Below, piece after piece: positions 55,168 through 64,000 of a stretch of DNA of 64,000 nucleotides. Under the pieces are notes generated by a model. That model had not been told where the DNA came from, made no database searches, and was given only the letters and a program-made list of their open reading frames with translations. Each line of letters starts with the position of its first letter. Position 1 is the first letter of the stretch. This stretch comes from Seiridium cupressi. Taxonomy: Eukaryota > Ascomycota > Sordariomycetes > Amphisphaeriales > Sporocadaceae. The DNA is taken from assembly GCA_036674765.1 (NCBI GenBank), contig JARVKI010000003.1, forward strand, positions 186,001-250,000, read 5' to 3'. A program made the position numbers and the translations under genes.

Positions 55168-55779
55168 TCAATCCTGAACCTTCAACTCATAAACGATTCC
55201 TGGGCCCCGTCTCTCGTGTACCTGAAACCCAACTCTTTCCAGTCCCTGACCCTTCACAATCCGGGCGGAGACCAGATTCTCTTCGGCAACTGTCACCTTG
55301 AGCACATTGATCCCCGTCATCGCTCGTGCCAAGTCTACTATGATCCTCATCGCCGCTGTGGCATGTCCTCTTCTCCGATATACTGGGTCGATCTCGTAGC
55401 CCACCTCCACCACGCCACGCTTATCAGGCTTGCCGTGGAAGCCGATTCTACCAACTATAATAGCCGACGACGATTAGGGTTGCCCCTGTGTATCGTCGGC
55501 CTCGAAAACGATGAGCCGCGTCATCCACGGCGCATTCCGAGCATCTGCCGCAATACTATCGAAACACCGGCGCCAACGACTGCGGTTAGACGGCGTGATG
55601 ACAAATTGAGTCAAAGCTGGCAGCGAGGGCGGTGTCAGTGAAGAAGCCAGGTCGAGGTCACCATCCGCTAAAGCTTCAAATGCCGATACGGGAAGAGGAT
55701 GAAGCGTGTGTCGGGGTGATGAGGCTGATGTCCATGGGGTACGAGGTGGGGTAAGCACTGGGGAGGTTGAGATATCCAT
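55168..55779 (-). pseudogene. GNAT-family N-acetyltransferase interrupted by an in-frame TAA
   Basis: Two reverse-strand segments, 55779-55477 and 55473-55168, lie in the same frame, separated only by TAA at 55476-55474. The first part (MDISTSPVLTPPRT...) includes VITPSNRSRWRRCFDSIA and MTRLIVFEAD. The second holds the acetyl-CoA-binding core: VGRIGFHGKPDKRGVVEVGY, IDPVYRRRGHATAAMRIIVD, and GINVLKVTVAEENLVSARIV, with the R-R-x-G-x-A signature intact. I find no plausible intron that removes the stop without deleting conserved residues. It is read as a recent nonsense mutation, a sequencing error or read-through. The change fits CAA to TAA, a C-to-T step in a CpA context. Confidence 0.75.
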
Positions 55780-56851
55780 GTCTAGATGATGTTTGTGCTG
55801 GAAAGTGCGAACCGTAGGACACCCTGGAAGATAGACGCTGGGTTAGTAGAGCTCAATACTGAAAAAGATGTTTGGTGGCCCTGTGTTATCGGTCGGCTGT
55901 CTAACAAATAATAAACAAGTGGACAATTGATAGTGAAAGACATGCTCCTATCTGTTAGGTTACACCAAGTAGAGTGGTTATTGGTTGAATTTTGGCTGGG
56001 TGAATGGCTGCTGTTAATAACTCCCCGCACGGTGATATTTATAGATATATGTACCAACAGCTTCGTGCTCTTAGTGTGCTCTGGTGAGGATGGTGATGTT
56101 TTCCAATTTACAATAACTGGAATGTTCAGGCACTATTTGTACTTGCTCCTGCCCTACCTGGATCTTTCTATTTATTCCTCTTACAGTCTTTCCTCCTGTA
56201 AGAGAGACAGAAAAAAGCATAGCGTATGATATATGATTATACCCTCAGCCTATACCTGCGTATATACGAACTACACGAAGAAGCCGGACAGCCGAACTTA
56301 TAAGACAGCCCATACATATAAATAATGGGGTATCATCCTGGGCCCGGCGATAATGACCTTCGAAGCATGATGCACGGTAGAAGATCGAAGATAAGAAGGG
56401 AATAAGTGATAAATGTATAACAATATACCCGTCATTTGCTATTATTCGAAGTCAAACTGTCTAGCTAGCCATCTGCCAAAAATCGATCAAAATTCCATTG
56501 CCACCCCATGATCCTCCGATGGGCTCCCGTTGCCATACCAAGCAATGCTACTGGCAGGGACAACTGTCTTATCATAGCCCTCTCCATAACGGCACCAAAT
56601 GCACGAGCATTAACGCTGTAGACGCCGTGCATTTGGTTCCAGCTTCACCTACAACCAAGAGCCGAGTACCGTCTTGGTGTGCCTGTATCGGAAGCTGGGC
56701 GGTATTACTTCATAGAGAAGCTGACATGTCCTGATGCGATTGATCCTATGACGCCATTTGGCATATGCGGGCTCGTGAGAGCCGAAGTGACTGTTCTGTG
56801 AATCGTTTCGTAGCTGAGCCACGAGCGAAGTTGAAACTGCTTGAACGCCCT
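55780..56851. other. Intergenic, AT-rich
   Basis: No gene is seen. It lies upstream of the GNAT frame (which runs away from it) and downstream of eIF3j. Confidence 0.5.
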
Positions 56852-58036
56852 TCACATGAAGTCATCGTCACCGAAATCGTCTTCGTAGGTCGCCACCTCG
56901 GCAGTGTTGGCCCGGGTGGTGACCAAACTGGTCTTGGTCTTGGCCGCCTTGCTCTTCTTCCCGCCCTTGTCGGAAGCCTTCTCTTCCTTCATCTTCTCGT
57001 TGCTAAGAGCAGTGAGGGTGCTAGCAATCTTCTTGATCTGATCGCTCGCCAAGTCCTTGGACAACTGCTTAGTGAACTCTTGCAAGAACAATCCGTAATG
57101 GGCCTTCTTGTAGTTGTTTCCACCGATGATGGGAACAAGCACATTACGCATGTTCTCAAACTGTGTCTTCGTCTGAGGGTTGAGAAGAGGGAGTGAGCCA
57201 AGGTCGATAGTCTTGGTGGGGTCCTTAGGATCGATGGGAACGGCAGAACCACCGGTCGTGGCCTTGCGGCCATTGCTGATACCGATGTCACTGAATAGGT
57301 CTGCAGCGTGCTTCAAGTCGGACTCGACCTCGGTGCGCTTGAGACGCTCACGGCGCTCGGCCTCAGTCTCTTCTTCGCTGTCGTCATCCTCTTCGGCGAG
57401 CGCTCGAGCACGTTCGGCACGGTGCTCCTCGATGCGCTGCTTCTTTGACTTCTTATTGGCGGCGGCTTCGGCATCAGCCTTGGCCTTGAGCTCCTCAGCC
57501 TTCTTGGCCTTCTCACGCTCTACGTCGGAGTCTTCGGCAGCATCCCAGGAATCAAGAACCTGCTGATAGTTAGTACGTAACACCACAGCACGGCGCCTTG
57601 GGTATTTGTGGATGGACGTACATCGCTATCCTCAGCCTCTTCATCGTCAAACTTGCTACGACGAACGACACCGGGGGGAGGAGATGAGGGAGGTGTGGTG
57701 CTGGAGTCGGACTCCTCGTCTTCTAGAACAAAAAGAGCGGTCAGCCAGATTCAGATAAGACCGGCCAGGATGCACCACAAGGGGGGGCACAAGCCAGCCG
57801 CATATCTGCTGGTGTCCTTCCAATGAAACAGAACAAAACGACGAGGTTGAGCTCCACCGAGGATTACGCGTCGTTTTATCCTCGGCTGGTAAGGTGCATC
57901 CGGATGCGCGTCGCGTCGGAAATCCCACGGCGTGCTGAGGGAGATGGACGATGTGGCCTCTATGGGAGATGCGCGCTTTCGTGGCGGATAGGAGAGGGGA
58001 GATGATGGACTTACCCCACTGCTTTCTGGCAGGCAT
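56852..58036 (-). CDS. HCR1: Translation initiation factor eIF3 subunit J
   Basis: Three exons on the reverse strand, 58036-58015, 57722-57622 and 57559-56852, encode 276 residues. The first exon is 22 nt (MPARKQW plus one base) and is followed by a 292-nt intron. Exon 2 encodes the acidic stretch EDEESDSS...KFDDEEAEDSD. The conserved core begins VLDSWDAAEDSDVEREK, runs through a long charged coiled coil (KAEELKAKADAEAAANKKSK), and continues with LFSDIGISNG and PLLNPQTKTQFENMRNVLVP. It ends in an acidic tail (YEDDFGDDDFM), as in family members. eIF3j binds the 40S decoding centre and helps 20S pre-rRNA processing in yeast (Hcr1). Confidence 0.94.
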
Positions 58037-59536
58037 GGTGGTGGTATTGGGCAGATGGTAGCTGGCGATGCGTTTGCGATAGTCTTGCGACGTGTAGGCG
58101 GATGAAGTCTTCGTTCTTCGTTCTTGACTTTGGAATAAGAGAGGATACGGAAGAAAAGAGATCGGCGAACGAGAAGGGGCCGTGAGATTTTTGGGGGGGT
58201 TTATCGCCTAAATTTGCAACTGTGTGCGAAAGCGCGACAGGTGCCCAACTGCCTGAAAGGCCAGGATTGGAGGGGCTTGCGATCCAGCGAGCAAATGAGG
58301 GGCAGTGAAACGCGGCGGGCAAGGGGTGTGATGGTGGGAAGCGGCAGCAACAATTAAATGACGTCGTTGATCACAAAGCAAATGGGTTTGTTTCGTTTCC
58401 AGGATTAAAAAAAATAAAAAAAAAATAAAAAAAAAAGCATGACGGAAATATGAAGCAGGACTTGTGGTGCATCTTGTCTTTTTTCTTCTCATCTTGCCAA
58501 TTTCTTACTGCTAAAATCCCAACGATTTGCACACTTGCCTTGCCCTTTCTCCGTTCTCCTCTCCGTAGAGTTTCCACCCAACGGTCCCCCTTTAAGTCAG
58601 ACATTCCACGCGCGAAGATCCATCCTAAATGTCCGGTCGCGGAATGTTGGATTCGACGGCACACTAAACCTCCTTCACATAACATACCTATGGCACTGAC
58701 GGTCAAGCGTTTCCGACAGACTCGGGGACTCAAATTCTCGTGTCGCAAAGGGCCAACCTCAATCTGAATTCTGGAACTCTCTTGTCTCTTCGCCAGTATC
58801 CAGTTTGCATGCAGAAGTCGAGGTTTATGCAATTATCCGAGACGTGGCGGTCAGTGTCAGTCCTCCGAGACATCTCCCGTCAATTTCATTGCTTCCAGGA
58901 ACAAGATGAGTTTTCAATCAAATGATTCATGATATTCATCCGTCTTACATTCAAAACCCGGCCTGTCCAGCTTTTCACCACTGTCCTGTTGTACGCCTTT
59001 GAATACCGCCCACGATAATTACTCGGACCATCCAGACTCAAATCCTGCAAATCCCGACTTCAAAGGCCAGCTGATGCCCTCAAACGCCCGTAAATCCCGT
59101 AGCCTCGTGGCCTAGTGGGATTTGAGCCTCATTCCTTTCAGTGCACATACGTCCCTTTATTGGAGACGTTCTTTGTAAACGACGACTGCTATTGGAGGAT
59201 TTGCTTCAGCATGACGCTGTGCATCGTTGGCGGCGGCGGCGGCTTACTCAGCCTTCGCCCTCTAATTCATTGACTCAACAGCCATTCTTGTAGCTCGTAT
59301 CAGAAGGACCACTAAGATGCCATGCCGGCTGGTTTACGTCCTCTCTAGTCCCCCCCCCCAACTTTCTATTTTCCTGCGGCGACTCCATACAAACAAGGTT
59401 GGATGGTATAAAACCTCTGCTACCTGAGGCATCGATGTATCGTTTCCTTTGTCCTGGGCAGACACTCATCCTACCTCGCCATTGAACTAGAAACTCATTA
59501 AGATAATCATCTTCCTTTTTGTATTGACCATTCTAC
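58037..59536. other. 1.5-kb divergent intergenic region, eIF3j / alternative oxidase
   Basis: It contains A-runs near 58407-58437, a (ggc)n stretch near 59230-59243 and no accepted gene. I looked for the CGG-N7-CGG induction motif described for the Neurospora alternative oxidase gene and did not find it. Confidence 0.5.
59407..59412 (+). promoter_or_regulatory. TATA box of alternative oxidase gene
   Basis: TATAAA lies 125 bp upstream of the AOX start codon in ggatggtataaaacct, a plausible core promoter element for an inducible gene. Confidence 0.5.
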
Positions 59537-60720
59537 ATGTTATCAACCAAAGCTCCGGTTAGGCTCTGCTCCTCGAAGCGAGCTGCTCAGCTCTCCAGAA
59601 CTGTGATACCTTTTCTTCAGAGCCCGATTATCGGGTATCATTCCAGCCTGAGAGTTAGTGTTTCCTCCATCCAACATAGTGCAAGCACGAGGTCATTTTC
59701 GAATACCCCCGAGCGAAAACTACGAGACTTCTTCCCAGTCAAGGAAACAGAGCACATCCGCCAGACCCTCCCAGCATGGTCACATCACGGTTACACCGAG
59801 CAAGAAATGCTCGACGTCGTCCCTGCACATCGACCAGCCGAGAACTGGGGTGACTGGATGGCGTGGAAGTTTATGAGATTTTGTCGATGGGGAATGGACT
59901 TCTGCACAGGCATGAAGGCCGAGCAGAAGGTTGACAAGAAGAACCCCACCACAGCCGTCTCAGCTACCAAGCCTCTGACGGAAGAGCAATGGCTCGTTCG
60001 ATTCTTATTCCTCGAATCGATTGCTGGAGTCCCCGGCATGGTCGCGGGCATGCTTCGACATCTTCACAGCATGCGGCGGCTCAAGCGTGACAATGGCTGG
60101 ATCGAAACGCTTCTTGAGGAGTCATACAACGAACGTATGCACTTGCTCACTTTCATGAAGATGGCCGAGCCAGGGTACGTTCTATGACCTTATTTTAAAG
60201 CGCAACCGTCTCCAGGACTGACAGGCAGCTAGCTGGTTTATGAAGATCATGATTCTCGTAGCTCAAGGAGTCTACTTCAACTCGATGTTTGTTTCGTATT
60301 TGATCTCACCAAAAACAACGCATCGCTTCGTTGGCTACCTAGAGGAAGAGGCCGTCCACACATACACCATGGCTATCAAACAAATAGATGATGGCCACCT
60401 GCCAAGATGGACGGATCCGAACTTCGAAATTCCACAAATTGGTGTGAAGTACTGGCACATGCCCGAAGGCAAACGGACAATGAAGGACTTATTGCTCTAC
60501 ATTCGTGCCGATGAAGCTTGCCACAGAGGTTAGTCAATTCTTGTAGTGAACTTGGAGCCTGATTACTAATTGCATTAACAAATCAGGAGTTAACCACACC
60601 TTGGGCAATCTCAATCAGAAAGAAGACCCAAATCCATTTGTCAGCGAGTACAAGAGCGAGCGACCACCCCCGAGGCCAGCCTCAAGGCCACAAGGCTACG
60701 AACGGGTTGAGGTCATTTAA
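59537..60720 (+). CDS. AOX1: Mitochondrial alternative oxidase
   Basis: Three exons, 59537-60174, 60233-60528 and 60587-60720, encode 355 residues; the two 58-nt introns restore the frame. The first ~55 residues are an Arg/Ser-rich presequence. Diiron ligands are present: Glu160 in [11 protein letters not shown], Glu199 and His202 in [10 protein letters not shown], a Glu in [11 protein letters not shown] (~250-252), and Glu307 and His310 in [12 protein letters not shown]. The enzyme oxidises ubiquinol and reduces O2 to water, bypassing complexes III and IV. Residue Gly312 occupies a position where most AOX have Asp or Glu (HRE/HRDVNH). That could affect the active site if real. It is the only AOX copy in the window. 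Confidence 0.95.
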
Positions 60721-60875
60721 TTTGTTTTAAGACATGGTATAGAAAGGGACTGGCGTTACGGCATGATTATCAAGTCTGACACAAACAAATAAGCGAGAGA
60801 CGGGTCAAATACCCCTTGTACCACCAGCCGGCGTCGTAAAAACATGGCCTCCACCCCATTCCCCACTTGATACGA

Positions 60876-60906
<31 letters not shown>

Positions 60907-63699
60907 GGCTATCTCGTTTAGAAGAGAACTTGGGGCTTTACCGGTGTTGAGCGGTTAATGCACGAGCTGCAAATCTGGGCCGATGATATTATTACCGAAT
61001 GTTAGACTTATTCAGAAGTGCAACCTAAATATTGTGACATAAACGTGGCGGTATACTTGAATTGAGAGATCAATGCAGCCCTGTCATCGAATATGCGCAT
61101 CTTGGATGGAAATAAAGAGTAATGCCATTCATGAGAACGCTCCCGGCCCTCACAGTACTCTTTCTGACAGATAGCACGCAACGCTTTGTACAGCAATCGT
61201 GTCTAGGTATTGTTCACTTCGACTACTCGCGGTATGGAAGGCGATAGCGTGGTAGACAACAGGGTCTCATTCGATTTATACTTTGCATACAGTACCGGTA
61301 AACTCATAGTTATACTACGTATTCATCATTCCTTTGATCCTTAGTACACGCCGGGTTTTCCTATATTATGCTCTATCAATTTGTGAAAATTTCCACAAAG
61401 ACCTGTAGATATACCCATTCCTGCCCACATGTCGACAGCTTGAGTGACATCTGCAAAGCAGGGTTGGGAGAGAGACCCTGCAGTTGGCCGGGGCATTTTC
61501 AAGCTTATTCGCGCCGTCCGTAGTCGGATTGCCACGTTGTCCGGGATCACTGCAAGGTTCCTCTGTGTAGTCAGCGATTGCGAGAGCCCTCTCGGATCCT
61601 ACGATATCTGCGCGCTTCATCTCTACATAGAACACAGAGTGCCACAGATGGTATCATTCCCGACGAAGATGGAACACGAAGTGCAGATCCTAAATCCGAC
61701 TCCGCGTGGTGAGCCGCTGGAGTGCTTCCACGCGCGTTCGGGGGCTGTGCAGTGTCCCCCAGAACACAGCCACGGCTTTCGGGGCTGCTGCTCCACAAAC
61801 CCAATACCTACCAGCTACATGTAGACTAGGCGCTCGTTATGATCTAGCAAATCGCGAGCGTCGCCGAAGCTGATATCACCATGACACCACTAGGTCTTAT
61901 TATATCGGCCAGTCTTCTGTCCAGCATCTCCAGCTTTTGTTTCGCTCACGATGTTCGGACCCGGAGGTATAGAACATAGGCCATCCCATCCCAGGTCTAT
62001 TTTGAGAAGGTAGAATAAAAAGGGAATAATATCTGGGGTCGATCTACAGAGTTACACCCAAGAATCATTGGTGGGCAAGAAGGATTCATGACACAGATAT
62101 GTCAGGAGCGTGTAATTCGTCTGTTTCGACGAATAGCTGGCGAGAGGTTCATATCTCTGGAGAAGTAAGCAATTTGACAGCAGTGATAGTCATCCCCTCC
62201 TAGCAATCGGCTGGATGACCTAGCGGCCGCAGCTTGGTAAATTTCCGTCGTGCTGCTGCAAGTCATATCGCTGCATTGATCCCGCGGCCCTGAGGTAGCA
62301 TTGCATTCAAAGATCATTGTTAATCTCACCGTCTTTTATGTTATTACCCCTGCCTTCTGGATCTTCTCTCTTCTGTATTCCCGAGCCATACAGAATACAA
62401 TATGACCAGTATGCTGGTCGCCTATGAATCCAACGCCCCATCATCCTAAGACATGCCTTTTCTCGGTCCGTATTCGCGGAGCTTGGCCCCTTTGGGCTAG
62501 TCACTCCCGAGATTGAAACTAATTTACATAGGTACGTAGAACAATTATATGGGGAACTTCGACATGTCTGGGACTTTGCGACGTCGTAAAGTGCCCTATC
62601 ATCTTGGTCCCCCCTACGACGGAAGGTTTACTAGTTCCTTCCTCTATTTCTTGTGTGTTAATCAGTAAGGTAAGATTTCTCAAAGCGTCGGGCATGAAAA
62701 AGGAATTATGCGTGATTTGTAGGCCTAAGCAGACCCAGTGGTGCCTTGCTGGCAACGTTTGGCGCAATCTCACATCAAGAGGCGCCGCATTCGCCAAGTC
62801 AATCGACTTGTGTTCATCCAATCTCGTTCGCTCTCCATGTTAGCTGTTGGCTTTGCCATTGTTAACGGCCACAAATGAACGGCATTTGATCGCCGGTGCT
62901 AAATGAGTAGTTGATTATTATATCGGACCAGCGCAAACAGTGCGATGAGAACCATCAACCCAAGGGTGGATCCCGCAACAGTCGTTTTCATCTGGAAGAT
63001 CATCTTTAGTGCAGACAGAGAAAGGGAAGGAGAGAGACGGACAGACAGATGGGTCGTGTGACTCTCTGCTCATCTGCGCCTATCTAAGGGATACACGGTT
63101 GATTCATCGAAGCGTTGTGCAAAGTGTTGATCTGATCTCATATGGCTCCAGGCACCAAGAAGTGTAATCTATTTTAAAACCAAACGAACCCACAAAGGTC
63201 AAGCTAGACGAGCTTAAAGTGCACTACTTTTTCTGAAACACCAATGTGCTGCCTGCATAGCTTAAAACGGTGTGCATAATAAGGGCCCAGAGGAGCGGGA
63301 GAGTGGCCCATAGCCTCTGCATACGCACTCAAGGGCTGCTCGAGCGCTGCGGTACCAGACGCCTGGCAGGGCTGTGCAGCGACCGCGGGCGAATGGGCGT
63401 GTGGAATTGCGGGCGACCACGTCAAAGGCCGCGAGACCCTACCTGAGAAGGGAAAAGAAAGCCCACTGTGACGGGGAGTCGCTGTTTTTTTCATCATTGA
63501 CCAACGGTTTCCCAGCTGCGTCGAATCAGATGTGGTGCGCACAAGCTGGGGTGGGCCGCGGGCCTCAGCACCCCATCTGCCATTTGGCCCATTTCCGACT
63601 TTGCAGCGCGGGCGCCCTAGGGCAACTCGAGCCAGCCTCGAAGCGTGCAAGCCAGAAGCCCGGCGAGGTACTTTGAGCGGTCGTGGTTGCAGTTATGTA
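60721..63699. other. 3-kb stretch without genes
   Basis: This is the 3' flank of AOX followed by sequence with only short, unrelated frames. GC-rich frames at 63204-63680 on both strands have no resemblance. Confidence 0.5.
60879..60906. repeat. 28-nt T homopolymer
   Basis: A long T run lies about 160 bp downstream of the AOX stop. Its length is likely to be unstable in sequencing. Confidence 0.8.
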
Positions 63700-64000
63700 C
63701 AAGGTCCAAAGCGCGTGCAGCCCAAGCAGGGCCCGGGCCAAGTCCCCTCATAAAGGCGGGCGTCTTCAATCACCTTCGGCTCGTCGCTCAACTCGACAGA
63801 GTCCTACCTACAATCCCCGACTTTCACCCCTTCCCCCAACCCCAATCTCATCGTCATCTTAACTATCCCTTACTGCGGGCGCGCGAAGTCGCGCTCAGAA
63901 CCACGATCGCATTGCTGTCGCCCTTCCAGCGAGACCAACGTCTTACCGCCCTCGACGCGCCCCAGGTCCGTGTCTCACGTTATCGAGGATCCGCTTCTGC
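63700..64000 (+). promoter_or_regulatory. Probable promoter/5' leader of a gene beyond the right edge
   Basis: A cataaagg box near 63748 is followed by a strongly pyrimidine-rich leader (63770-63880), the pattern seen upstream of other genes in this window. No start codon could be assigned before the edge. Confidence 0.3.

Noticed and set aside
58037..59536. CGG-N7-CGG alternative oxidase induction motif
   Set aside because: Searched by eye in both orientations; CGG triplets here have other spacings.

Overview
The window is nuclear DNA of a filamentous ascomycete (Pezizomycotina, most likely a Sordariomycete). The support is many short spliceosomal introns (about 45-380 nt) with GTRNGT donors and CTRAY-type branch points, together with fungal families: alternative oxidase, a CAP59-type mannosyltransferase, Mdm31/32, a Rad60-like SUMO-like-domain protein, and a UMP-CMP kinase with a mitochondrial-looking N-terminal extension. 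Nothing prokaryotic or viral was seen. Exon boundaries were deduced by hand from splice consensus, reading phase and protein continuity.

Layout. 0-20 kb is a housekeeping block: the 3' part of a disordered/coiled-coil protein gene, a metallo-beta-lactamase-fold protein, a two-finger zinc protein, eIF3m, UMP-CMP kinase (reverse), a four-helix MARVEL-like membrane protein (reverse) and eIF2-gamma. A 3.3-kb non-coding stretch before eIF2-gamma holds a scaffold gap of 10 Ns between long G and C runs. 20-33 kb is AT-rich and gene-poor, with small, mostly unnamed genes: a Leu-rich membrane ORF, a disordered protein, a RING-type protein, two small hypothetical genes, a DUF3253 protein (reverse), and a protein in which I see an ADP-ribosyltransferase-like residue pattern. 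33.4-36.8 kb is one eight-exon, 861-residue membrane protein.

38-49 kb is a compact run of alternating convergent and divergent genes: PXMP4-type peroxisomal membrane protein, CAP59-type mannosyltransferase, SAM methyltransferase with an 11-nt microexon, LSM6, Rad60-like protein, PNO1 and MDM31/32. After it come a secreted Cys-rich protein with Kex2 sites (51-52 kb), a GNAT acetyltransferase frame broken by an in-frame TAA (55 kb), eIF3j (57-58 kb) and alternative oxidase (59.5-60.7 kb). The last 3.3 kb is non-coding and ends in what looks like the leader of a further gene.

Functional themes. Translation and ribosome assembly are represented by eIF3m, eIF2-gamma, eIF3j, PNO1 and LSM6. Mitochondria and peroxisomes are represented by alternative oxidase, MDM31/32, the extended UMP-CMP kinase and PXMP4. 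No secondary-metabolite cluster, intact transposon, rRNA, CRISPR array or convincing tRNA was found. The most unusual items are the ART-like protein at 31.9 kb, the long overlapping upstream ORF at eIF3m, the 11-nt microexon, the in-frame stop in the GNAT gene and the duplicated sequence flanking the gap.
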